Source of the DNA: Syngnathus acus
Lineage: Eukaryota; Chordata; Actinopteri; Syngnathiformes; Syngnathidae
Length of the DNA: 64,000 nt
Direction of reading: 5' to 3'
NCBI RefSeq assembly: GCF_901709675.1
Contig: NC_051099.1
Location: 7,936,001 to 8,000,000, forward strand
A model generated the notes under the pieces. It did no database searches. It saw only the letters and a program-made list of their open reading frames with translations, and had not been told where the DNA came from. Position numbers and translations under genes: made by a program. Positions 29,220 through 61,440 of this stretch are shown in pieces. Numbering within the stretch: position 1 is the first letter of the stretch; every line of letters starts with the position of its first letter.

Positions 29220-29315
29220 CACGTCATTAATTGATGGAAGTTACGTATATGGTTTTATGGAGCAGCTCACAAGCCAAACGTAAAGATAGGAATAGGTAAA
29301 TGCCAAAACAGTTGA

Positions 29316-29386
29316 GGTTCCACTGAGACTTGAACTCAGGTTGCTGGGGTGAGAGTCCAGAGTACTAACCACTACAGTATGGAACC
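29316..29386 (-). tRNA. tRNA-Gln-like unit 6 (CTC loop)
   Basis: Perfect 7-bp acceptor stem (GGTTCCA/TGGAACC) and perfect 5-bp T-stem (CTGAG/CTCAG). Anticodon stem CTGGA/CCCAG has one A-C mismatch, and the loop is CTCTCAC. A T4 run follows. Together with unit 7 it has the best-preserved stems in the array. Confidence 0.55.
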
Positions 29387-29482
29387 CACACCATTAACCC
29401 ATGGAAGTTACCTATATGGTTTTATGGAGCAGCTCACAAGCAAATAGCATAGATAGGAATAGGTAAATGTCAAAACAGTTCA

Positions 29483-29553
29483 GGTTCCACTGAGACTTGA
29501 ACTCAGGTCACTGGGGTGAGAGTCCACAGCACTAACCACTACACTATGGAACC
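29483..29553 (-). tRNA. tRNA-Gln-like unit 7 (CTC loop)
   Basis: Perfect acceptor and T stems, A-box match TAGTGTAGTGG, loop CTCTCAC, T4 downstream. The anticodon stem carries an extra change (GTGGA), weakening it. Confidence 0.55.
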
Positions 29554-29645
29554 CACACCATTAATACATGGAAGTTACCTATATGGTTTTATGGAGCAGC
29601 TCACAAGCAGCATACATGGGAATAGGTAAATGCCAAAAAAGTTGA

Positions 29646-29716
29646 GTTCCCACTGAGACTTGAACTCAGGTCGCTGGGGTGAGAGTCCACAGCACTAACC
29701 ACTACAGCATGGAAAC
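29646..29716 (-). pseudogene. tRNA-Gln-like unit 8 (CTC loop, damaged acceptor)
   Basis: Acceptor strands are GTTTCCA and TGGGAAC, so pairing is lost at several positions. The T-arm and CTCTCAC loop are kept. Confidence 0.5.
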
Positions 29717-29801
29717 TACGCCAGTGCTTCATGGAAGTTACGTATATGGTTTTATGGAGCAGCTCACAAGCATAGGAATAGGTAAATGCCAAAATAGTTG
29801 A

Positions 29802-29872
29802 GGTTCCACTGAGACTTGAACTCGGGTCGCTGGGGTGAGAGTCCAGAGCACTCACCACTACACTATGGAACT
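29802..29872 (-). tRNA. tRNA-Gln-like unit 9 (CTC loop)
   Basis: Duplicate partner of unit 1, sharing its base-1 change and neighbouring sequence. Loop CTCTCAC, T4 downstream. Confidence 0.5.
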
Positions 29873-29962
29873 CATGCCATTATCTCATGGAAGTTACGTA
29901 TATGGTTTTATAGAGCAGCTCACAAGCTATAGTTAGGAATAGGTAAATGCCAAAAAGGTTGA

Positions 29963-30033
29963 GGTTCCACTGAGACTTGAACTCAGATCAGTGGATTCAG
30001 AGTCCAGTGTGCTAACCATTACACCATGGAATC
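29963..30033 (-). tRNA. tRNA-Gln(CTG)-like unit 10
   Basis: Duplicate partner of unit 2: A box TGGTGTAATGG, anticodon loop CTCTGAA (CTG, Gln), T-stem CTGAG/CTCAG perfect, one mismatch each in the acceptor and anticodon stems, T5 downstream. Confidence 0.55.
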
Positions 30034-30246
30034 ACAAGGTCCAGACCATGGCAGGCATATGCTGGTGTGGGAGCCAGAAGTTTTGAATTTTTTTTTTTTT
30101 TTTTTTTTCTTTTTTTTTAATTGCTAATGTGTCAATTGCTGGGTATCTGAAACCAGTTTTTCCAGTGTCCAGAGACCAGCTATTCCAATTTAGTCCCATA
30201 ATTGGCTTTCTGTACAGCGCACAAGTGGCAGGGAAGTCTGGGAGTA

Positions 30247-30540
30247 CAGTCAAACCTCGGTTTCCGAACGTCCCGGTTCTCGAACAAATCGGAATTCGAA
30301 CAAAAAAATTCGAGATTTTTTTGCTTCGGTTGTCCAACAAAATTCGGAGGTTGAACCTCGCGAGATGAGCCGAAAGGACCCGAGAAAACCCGACCGCGCG
30401 GCCCGGATGCCGACTGACTCCGTTCGTTATTGTAATTTCGTTACTTTGAGGATTGTATTGACCCCTAATCATGCCTCCAAAGAAAGCAAGTGGGAGCAGT
30501 AAAGCCATCCTAAAACACAAAGGCGCTCTTTAAGCAATGC
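30247..30540 (+). mobile_element. Tigger/pogo-like transposon fragment, copy B
   Basis: Second copy of the fragment at 27463, beginning CAGTCAAACCTCGG and carrying the same short MPPKKASGSSK reading start. Truncated. Confidence 0.45.
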
Positions 30541-30733
30541 GACAGTGAGCGCCCGGCGCGCTGCGGTTGCGCGACCACAGCAAATTAAGCTCCCTGCGCA
30601 CTGAGGTCCACTTAAATTTTAGAAAGTACATCAGGACTTTAAAAATATTTTCTAAATTTCAGCGACGGCTCTGTCACAATAATGCGACCAGCCCGGTGCA
30701 GTTGGGCGGTCGGCGGCGCGCTACGGTTGAGCG

Positions 30734-30806
30734 TTCTCTCTCTCTCTCTCTCTTTCTCGCTCTCTCTCACACACACACGCACACACACACACACGCACAC
30801 ACACAC
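30734..30806. repeat. (CT)n-(CA)n compound microsatellite
   Basis: CT repeat passing into a CA repeat directly after the right duplication copy. Confidence 0.85.
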
Positions 30807-31117
30807 CCCTCTGCTCAGCCAAATTTATTGTGTGACATTATTATGTCACGCACCAACATGATAATGACAAATTGACTCCTACAGTACTAAAACCACAGTC
30901 CAAAGACCACATTTTCAACAATGAACATTGTGTGCATTGTCTCACACAGACAAACTCTCAGTTCAACAAATTCCACAAACAAAAACATAATACGTTTTTT
31001 CACTTACTATGTGTGGCGGGACAGACCATTCGTTTTAGTTTGTCGTTTTCAGGAGACAAGATTTCAATAACGTCACTGAGGCATATTTTAACGAACTCCA
31101 CTTCATTGTACGGCTTT

Positions 31118-31477
31118 TTAGCCCGTGCAATGTTCCAAGCCAGTTGAAACAATGCAAGTGTGACAGTCTCTGAGTGCTTCGTAATTTTTTTGAAAAACTA
31201 TTTTCCTGCCTGACTTTTCAAAGTGTCCAAACTTGTGCTTGCGAAATTCAGTCCCTTTTGCAAAGTCCTTATCGATATTGGCATGAAGTGAGCTGAAGTG
31301 GCGCTGAACATTTGAAGCTTTTAAATGCGCTAATGACGTCCGACATATCAGGCAGAATGGCTTGCCATTACGTTCAACAAAAAACAACTTTAACTCTGTT
31401 AAAAATGTCCTGTGGTCATCGTCATATATTCGTTTAGCTGTGCATTTTTTCCTTGCCATTTTGGCCGGGTTGGCCAC
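31118..31477 (-). pseudogene. N-terminal fragment of hAT transposase (BED zinc finger)
   Basis: A 119-codon minus-strand frame, with MARKKCTAKRIYDDD as the probable start. The BED-type finger is visible as FCLICRTSL followed by NVQRHFSSLH (C-x2-C ... H-x5-H), a layout common to hAT transposases and their domesticated relatives. The frame is lost soon after GRKIVFQKNYEALRD. The RNase-H-like catalytic domain is absent from the element. Confidence 0.7.
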
Positions 31478-31631
31478 CCCTGGCTTAGCGTCTTGTCAGC
31501 TTTTCTGGACCTAATGGGCCCCCGTAGTCACAGTCGCCATTCATTAAAAAGCCAGCAAAACCAATCGCTCTGCCCTGTGTTCATCGTCATATATTCGTTT
31601 AGCTGTGCATTTTTTCCTTGCCATTTTGAGA
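31416..31631. repeat. Local duplication of the transposase start with an internal hAT end
   Basis: About 48 bp beginning TCATCGTCATATATTCG occur at 31418-31465 and again at 31583-31630. Between them, at 31466-31483, lies a hAT-like terminus (GGTTGGCCACCCCTG), as if a second element end had landed in the first. Confidence 0.6.
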
Positions 31632-31844
31632 GCGAAATTGACACTCCTCAAATGGGTTTGTCCCTCCTCCTTTGCGGGATTTCACCTCACGCGCATGCGC
31701 GTTTGACCAAAATACCATATTGAACTCAAGCGAAGCAAATACGCACGAAAAATAAACACAAATGTTGATATGAACGTAAAAGAGCCGCATGAAACCAGCC
31801 AAAGAGCCGCATGCGGCTCGCGAGCCGCGGGTTGGCCACCCCTG

Positions 31845-31852
31845 ACCTATAG
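31845..31852. repeat. Right target-site duplication of the hAT element (ACCTATAG)
   Basis: Identical to 25653-25660, directly after the terminal CCCCTG. Confidence 0.85.
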
Positions 31853-32139
31853 TGTAATTTACCGTAATTTTCGGACTATAAGTCGCTCCGGAGTACAAGT
31901 CGCATCAGCCATAAAATGCCCAAAAAAGTGAAAAAAAATATATATATAAGTCGCTCCGGAGTATAAGTCGCATTTTGGGGCGCAATTTATTCGACAAAAT
32001 CCAACACCAAGAACAGTCATGAACGAGCAACAACAGGCTAAACGATAGGTATGCTAACGTGACATAAACACAAACAAAGAGCTGAGAACGGCCCTGACGT
32101 AACATTCAGAGTTATTTAAAAAAACTATTACATAAATAA

Positions 32140-32790
32140 CACGTTTATAAAACCATCTGTGTCACTCCAATTAATTAAATCCATCGTCCGTCAACAATGG
32201 GTGCGCGCCGCTGACGGCGCTTGCACTTCAAAATATTTCACAGGCCCATATAACGTTATATTTATAACGATATATAAATTAGAAATCAAATAACTATTAT
32301 ATAAGCAATAATATTATCAAACCATCTGTGCACTCTAAATCATTAAATCCATCGATCAAATTCCTCGTCCTTTGTCAACAACGCCGCGCGTGAGCCCTGA
32401 CGTCAGCCTCGTCGTTATTCCACAGATCTAGTATATAACTATATTGTAGCCTTAACAAAGTACAAGGAAAGACGTGGGTTTGGTAAACGGCTCTTTATTT
32501 AACAAAACAAACTTCCAGGCGTGTGGCGGCGTGGACTTCCAGCCACGGAGGTGGAAGAGAGATCCATAGAATAGGACCAGGCGTGCGTAAAAGCCATGAC
32601 CGAGCCCCATCCACCGTCCCCGGACAGCCACCCGGCTGAGCGCCGGCCCTCGACTTCCATCCATGGAGGTGAAAGAGAGCTCCGTACAGTAGGACCGGGC
32701 GTGGGTAAAAGCCATAATAGTTTTTCAAACCTTCTGTGTCACTCCAAATCCTTAAATCCTTCAAACGCTTCGTCCGCCGTGTCACTTAGA
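32140..32790. repeat. Degenerate internal subrepeats
   Basis: Words like AAACCATCTGTGTCACTCC recur near 32153, 32319 and 32724. A roughly 60-bp pair centred on CCACGGAGGTGGAAGAGAG (32535) and CCATGGAGGTGAAAGAGAG (32662), each followed by TAGGACC and GTAAAAGCCAT, shows older duplications inside the element. Confidence 0.6.
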
Positions 32791-33029
32791 AACAAAGCCG
32801 CTAATGATGCCGGTAGTACGTGGGGCCCTTCGTCATCTTCGTCATCCCGTGATCAATCTTTGTCCTTTATGTAAACAACCGCCGCGCCACGCCGCGTCGC
32901 GTCGCGCTGCTGACGTCACTTGAAATTCAAATTACAGTAATCCCTTGCTACATCGCGGTTCGTTTATCGCGGTTTCACTTTTTTTTTTTTTTGGAAAATC
33001 TTTGAAAAGAAACACATATAAGTCGCTCC

Positions 33030-33635
33030 TTGACTACATTTTACCGTGGCACCATTGAGAGCGTCCTCTCCAGTTGTATTGCTGTTTGGGGTGGTAGCTG
33101 CACTGACTACAACATGAAGGCCCTCCAGCGCATAGTGAACACGGCTGGTAAGATTATTGGTGTTTCACTCCCCTCCTTGAAGGACATTTACACCTCCCAT
33201 CTCACCCGCAAGGCGACCACGATTGTGAGTGATGTGAGTCACCCCGCTCACTCTTTGTTCGATCTTCTGCCCTCTGGGAAGAGGTACAGGAGCCTGCGCT
33301 CCCGCACCACCAGACTCACCAACAGCTTCATACTCCAGGCTGTTAGGATCCTGACCTCTCTCCCCCCTTCTGCGTAGCGTCCTGTACTGTCTGCTGTATG
33401 CACACTTGCTCCGTTTTGCTCCTCTTATTTATTGTGTTATTTGTTTATTTATTATTTATTCATCGCTCTTATTATTCATTGTTTGTGCCTTCTTGTTTTT
33501 ATTTTGTGTTGTTTGCTTGTATGTATGTCGTGTACTATGTCTTGTCACCGTGGGATAGTGGAAACGTAATTTCGATTTCTTTGTGTGTCTTGGCATGTGG
33601 AGAGATTGACAATAAAGCTGACTTTGACTTATTAT
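33030..33635 (+). pseudogene. 5'-truncated LINE 3' end (C-terminus of ORF2 plus 3'UTR)
   Basis: Open from about 33030 to the stop at 33375-33377. Motifs such as SCIAVWGGSC, ALQRIVNTAGKIIG and FDLLPSGKRYRSLRSR are the post-RT C-terminal region usual in L2/CR1/Rex1-like fish LINEs. A 3'UTR follows, ending near CAATAAAGCTGACTTTGACTT. ATAAGTCGC sits on both sides (about 33018 and 33634), consistent with a target duplication. It is probably an insertion into the host element. Confidence 0.75.
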
Positions 33636-33967
33636 AAGTCGCCCCCCCCACCCAAACTATGAAAAAAAACGCGACTTATAGTCCGAAAATTACGGTAAGT
33701 ATGAATGTATTGTCAGACCAGGCTCGACTCCACTCCACTCGACATTTAGCTCAGTTTCCACGGACAAATCTCTTCACCGGTTCTAATTGACCCCTGTCGC
33801 TTTTTTTGGTACCTCCTCCTTGGTGGTTCTATATAAAAAAAATAAATTAAAAAAAGCCCGGTTCTAAAACGTGACGTAAATATTTCGGAGGCCAATGAGT
33901 GGTCCGAGACAATGCTTTACTTTCATTTTGCTCGCAAAAACAAAGGAATCTCACGTCCTGCGTTTTC

Positions 33968-33999
33968 AAAAACAAACAAACAAACAAACAAACAAACAA

Positions 34000-34036
<37 letters not shown>

Positions 34037-34051
34037 AAACCAAACAAACAA
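33968..34051. repeat. (CAAA)n-(CAGA)n compound microsatellite
   Basis: AAAC tetranucleotides change into AGAC tetranucleotides and back into AAAC. Confidence 0.85.
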
Positions 34052-34119
34052 ACTGGGGAGTTAAGGTAAGCATTTTAAAGATATCTGGCGCCATCTAGCG
34101 TTGTGAATGGGTATAATGT

Positions 34120-34207
34120 CTAGACCCCAAATGTAAGACGACCCCCACTTTTTCCAGTCTTATTTCAATGCAAAAAACATCGTCTTATATTCGGGCCAAT
34201 ACGGTAC
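34120..34207. mobile_element. Short palindromic element end
   Basis: TGTAAGACGA near 34132 and TCGTCTTATAT near 34180 are inverted around a short centre, and the right end reads GGCCAATACGGTA. It looks like a solo or folded terminus of a small DNA transposon. The family is not known to me. Confidence 0.35.
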
Positions 34208-36896
34208 ATTAATTATAGGGCCTGGCATCTGGGAAATTCAAGCATATTTCAGGATGGGGGGAGGGGGGTTCAGTGCCCCCGCAGCCCCCCTTTGGCTTCG
34301 CTAGTGCTAAACATGTACGTCTTACTGCAATTTACTTATTAACAATGTCACAAAAAGGATGATGGCAAAGAACTTGTTTAACAATGTTTGTTTTTAATGT
34401 TTTCCAGTTCAGATACACAACATACAGTGTGTAATAGCCTCTATTTGAAATAGAAATATTAACTTTAATTATTTCAACCCCTGTGTGGTCATGATGCTCT
34501 CTCACAGTATCTGGAGCTTCAAGCAATGTTACTGAATCAGACTAAATAAACAAGACAAACAGGTGCAAGCTTTCTTCTTCTTTTTTTTTTTTTTTTACCA
34601 GTCTAGCAACAAATGTTGTACTACTAGAAATAAATTGCCACATTTTTAACGCTCCCCACCTTCTCACTACCAAATGCCAACATCGAAACTGTTCAGTGTA
34701 AATATGTAAACTTGGTGAGTGTGCTTCCATTTCCCGTTGACCTTGTACATCCTTCCCTTATGTCATTTTAAAAGAGCGGTCAATACAAACAAACTCCTGA
34801 CAAACTTATGAGGATCTTTTGAACCAACCTATAAACATTGTGCAGACAAAATTGCAAAAGATAAGCAAACCAATCACTGTGGAAAGATCCTGAAAGGGCA
34901 TCACACATTTTACAACCTTCTAATGACAGGTTATACCGTATGACAATTCAAGACAATGTGAAACACTAACAATTAAACCCAACAGCATCACAGATAATAT
35001 GCCATGGTTTGTTTGGAGCACATTTCAAATATCCGCCTTATCTCTTCTTTTCTGACTCATTTCCTTCATCTGTTCTTTGGCTTCCCAACCAATGAAAGGA
35101 GTTCTTTGATTCAAAAGCCGTCTTCACAACTGATGGGATAATTCGATGTAATTCCTTGAACCGTCATACGCAGTTTGATTACCACAGTACGAAAGCTTAC
35201 CTGAGCTCCTTCTCATGTTGATACTGACCTGAACTTTTGTCAATTTTCTTTTCTTTCCTTTTTTTGCTTTAAAGGCAGGCTACTCGTGTGCCCATAACCT
35301 TAGGGAATTTGCTCAGGAGCTCTAGAAGAAAAGACAAATTAAACATACACAAGAGCTAAAATGAAGTAAATCATCTAAACTTTGCACCTGTTGTCACAAA
35401 CAGAAGGTTCGGCCAGTCAATCAAAACCAAACAACAAATAATATTTACAAATCCCAGTTTGTCCTCTTACATTTAAAAAATGTACAGTTTTGTCCGTATG
35501 TTGGTTTTTGTATCTTTCTTTTTTTTTTTTTTTTTGTCCTCTCAAGTCCTGTAAGGAATGGCAGTCCTGGGCTCCCATGTGTTATCTTCAGCACACAGGA
35601 TGCAGAACATTTACAGTGAGAGAATCCCATTCCCGTTGATTTTGTACTATGAGTAATGCCTAACATTAAAGTTTTTTTTAAACCAGCTTTTTAAAAACAC
35701 ACCCTCTGTGCATTGATTGCGGTGACAAGCTAATTCACCATCACATCACTGAATCACGATTCAGTCCAGTTGCAATGTCAATGGGTTTTCTTCAGAACTG
35801 TCCATATTCAGGTCTGCAAGTGATGTGAAATGCACTTTGCAAGGTTCTCACCATCATAAATAGATCTCATTCTCCCGCTTGGTTGAAGAAAGCAACAAAG
35901 GAGGTGAGAAGATAGGTGTTAGGCAGTTTTCAAACACGCAAAGCATGTGGCTAATGTTGGTCACATCCACAAATCTAATGTAGACTTACAGCCATGTCAA
36001 GTTTCTTTTTTTTATTTCCTGGAACATAAAGTGTTTTCTTCACATGTCATTCAGAGATGGTGACTGTGCAAACATTACTGTTGGCAAAAGATAAGAGAAA
36101 GTGCAAAATAAACAAAAAGAGGCTTGAGGGATAAGTCGTTGTGGGAATGGGGCACAGCCTCTGTTTTAGGATTTGAAAAAAAAATAAGAGGAATTATTTA
36201 CTCTGTTATAATTTTAACAATATTCATCTCTTAACATTTTAATATTTTTCAAAGTACCACAAAGTGCAGCTGATTTTGAAAGAAGAAAATTGCTTTAAAA
36301 AAATATCTATGAAGTCATGTAGCCAAACTCATAAAAAAAAAAATAAAAAAAAAATGTTCCGGTCCACAATCTTAAGGAGAAACAACATCATGCAATGTAG
36401 TTAAGAAAACTCCATCTTCTTTTCTTAAATTAGGATATACTGAATTTTAAAATGTTTTTTTTTCATCTTTTAAAAGAAGAGACCAGCCACAGTGGATCAG
36501 TGGTGTGTGTGTTTGTCAAAAACAAAAATGAAAAGGTTGGCACTTTTATGATGGTAATTCCTTCAGTTAAGATACAGTCAGCGTGGACCTCTCCAGGCAG
36601 TCCACTGGATGCCAGCGAGAGAGGAACTTTATCACAGTACTTGGCACCAAGAATGCTGGTAAAAATGAGATATCAGAATATCTTTCCCCCCCATTCATAT
36701 CCTTACAATTTATCAATAATACATCATTTACATTTGCGTTTTTTTTGTATAAAAGACTCCAAAAGGGAAACCGAGTCTTGATGGGATTGCATGAAAAAGG
36801 AAAGAGCCATTATGTTAATGGGTTAATGAAATGAAAGAGGGGGCGGATGCGATGAGGCAGCAAAGAAATGGAAAGAGTGAAATGGGTTGGAGGCAT

Positions 36897-36927
36897 GTGT
36901 GTGTGTGTGTGTGCGTGTGTGTGTCGT

Positions 36928-36958
<31 letters not shown>
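36897..36958. repeat. (GT)n followed by poly(G)
   Basis: GT repeat ending in an uninterrupted run of about 17 G. Confidence 0.85.
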
Positions 36959-38499
36959 TAGAGACACACATAATTAAAGAGAAACAAATAAACAAGTGAA
37001 CATGAGCAGAGCCATTGTGGACAAGATGTAATGACTATAATGGGCAGCCTGAATTCCAGGTTACAACCCACAGACTGATTATGTTTACTTCCTTGTACTA
37101 CCCATAAGTTAAAGCCCCAATCTGGAAATATCAAAATGACATATCCAAGACTGAGACAGAAAATTCCATTTTAAACCCCAATGCCATTTTTTTCAAAAAA
37201 TCTTGTCTCAGCCCCGTCAAAGATTTCCCATAAAACACAGTAGCAGCTGTTGGAGCATCTTGTTAAACCCACGCCACCAAGTCTCACTTCCAGATTGGGC
37301 CTTAAAGCTGCAATTTGTAAATTTCAAGAAACCACTGGCTCGTGACAGACAGAGTGTTTGGGCAAATACTGTCTCTGGCAAAGCTCATGCGTTTTACACT
37401 TCATCAGTGAAGAAATTCTTTTGACCTATGATAAACCCATGAAGACTTCAGCAACTAAAAATGTGCAAAGAAATTGCATGTCATTGCAGAGAAATGCTGT
37501 CACCCAGCAAATTAAGACAATACATTTAAGTAGTTAACCCATCCTGTCTAATATTGGGTAAAATAATCTTTCATTGACCCTCATGTTGGTGTTTTTGGTT
37601 AAATTGTGCATTGGCAAATGGCTACGCTATTACCATGATTAATTTTTTTCAGCATAGTAGAACGAAAAACAAGAAGTTACAATATGCAACGTAAATGCAG
37701 AGCTGAATTCACTAAGAATGCATTGAATCGAGGACTATGATACTGGTAAAAGACATCACTCCCAATCATAGCGATCCCCAAATACCGTTCCCTATGCCCC
37801 TCAGGCGCTGTGAGCAGCATAGTGATGACATCAGAGTGATCTGATTAAATATTTAGTAAGTGCTTGAACCTTGCACCGATTCCATCCACCTCACATTTCT
37901 GCATATTTCATTTTTGAGCTGAAAGAAAATAAAGCTAACGTTCTATTGTGTCGTATGAATGTGATGGCAAATGGCTGTGCTATTAGCTATGTTTGAAATT
38001 AGCAGGAGAATACAAAGACTGCGCTCATAAATTCCATGTGAATGCTGAGTTGACATGAGAGAAATGAATCGAGGCCTGTATCTAGTTGAGATATCACCGC
38101 ACATAATGATAATGCTCATGAAAAAATGTCCCCGACAGGCAGCGAGTGGCGCGGGGTTGACATCAGAGCAATCTGATTAGTAGCCTACTAAGCGCTTAAA
38201 AGCAATGCCACGGCATCATGTCTTTTGGTGTCCTTAGTTTACCTTAAATTTTCGAAAAAAAAGAAAACGGGACTCGGAACACTAAATTTAGGCTAAAGAA
38301 ATAATCAGCCGAACACTTTTGAGTCCTCGAGTGCTGGTGGCCGGGGCTAGTGAGTAAAGCAAGCGGAAGAATAAGATTTTAATGCACAACGTTATTTGCC
38401 ATTGCTTGTCTCTCAGCAATCAGTCGACCCAACCTTGACTGTGACTACGACTACTTTATCGAGGTATTTGTCACTGCTTAAAATCTTACAAACTGCAGC

Positions 38500-38505
38500 T
38501 TTATT
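38500..38505 (-). terminator. Candidate proximal poly(A) signal of nlgn2
   Basis: AATAAA on the minus strand, 108-113 nt downstream of the stop codon. Confidence 0.35.
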
Positions 38506-38612
38506 CAAGGGCTTCATGAAAAACACCTAGTAAAGAAGTGTAGAGCATGATGAGGGTGGCGGGCGATGTATGGGGTGCGCCTACAAAGGGGCCGCAGAGG
38601 TTGTGCCGGGTC

Positions 38613-61440
<22,828 letters not shown>

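Larger units (their letters stand above)
29744..30732. repeat. Right copy of the ~950-bp direct duplication
   Basis: Repeats 26961-27911: units 9 and 10, the Tigger-like fragment and the GC-rich segment. It differs by a poly-T run at 30089-30118, a different stretch around 30301-30330 and a roughly 24-bp insertion near 30541. Confidence 0.75.
25661..31844 (-). mobile_element. hAT-type DNA transposon, 6.2 kb, filled with nested repeats
   Basis: The termini are inverted: CAGGGGTGGCCAACC at 25661-25675, and its reverse complement ends at 31844. The perfect 8-bp duplication ACCTATAG flanks both ends. Near the right end, on the minus strand, is the start of a hAT transposase with a BED-type zinc finger. 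The interior has otherwise been replaced or filled by a LINE fragment, tRNA-like tandem units, a telomere-like satellite and a Tigger-like fragment. No intact transposase catalytic domain is visible, so it is non-autonomous now. Confidence 0.8.
31859..33698. mobile_element. DNA transposon with 28-bp perfect terminal inverted repeats
   Basis: The left terminus starts TTACCGTAATTTTCGGACTA and the right terminus is its reverse complement, 28 bp matching perfectly (31859-31886 and 33671-33698). Inside, the word ATAAGTCGC recurs near both ends. No transposase frame is visible, so it is non-autonomous. I see no convincing flanking duplication and do not assign a superfamily. It holds a nested LINE tail and internal subrepeats. 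Confidence 0.75.
34208..38612 (-). other. Downstream region / long 3'UTR of nlgn2
   Basis: 4.4 kb with no coding exon recognised. A minus-strand AATAAA (TTTATT at 38500-38505) lies 108-113 nt past the nlgn2 stop; a much longer 3'UTR is possible, given the extended low-GC sequence. It includes a (GT)n-poly(G) tract at 36897-36958. Confidence 0.4.

Noticed and set aside
31118-31477. A domesticated BED-finger host gene
   Set aside because: The frame lies within hAT termini with matching target duplications, is cut off after the finger, and has no exon structure or further domain. It is better explained as decayed transposase.
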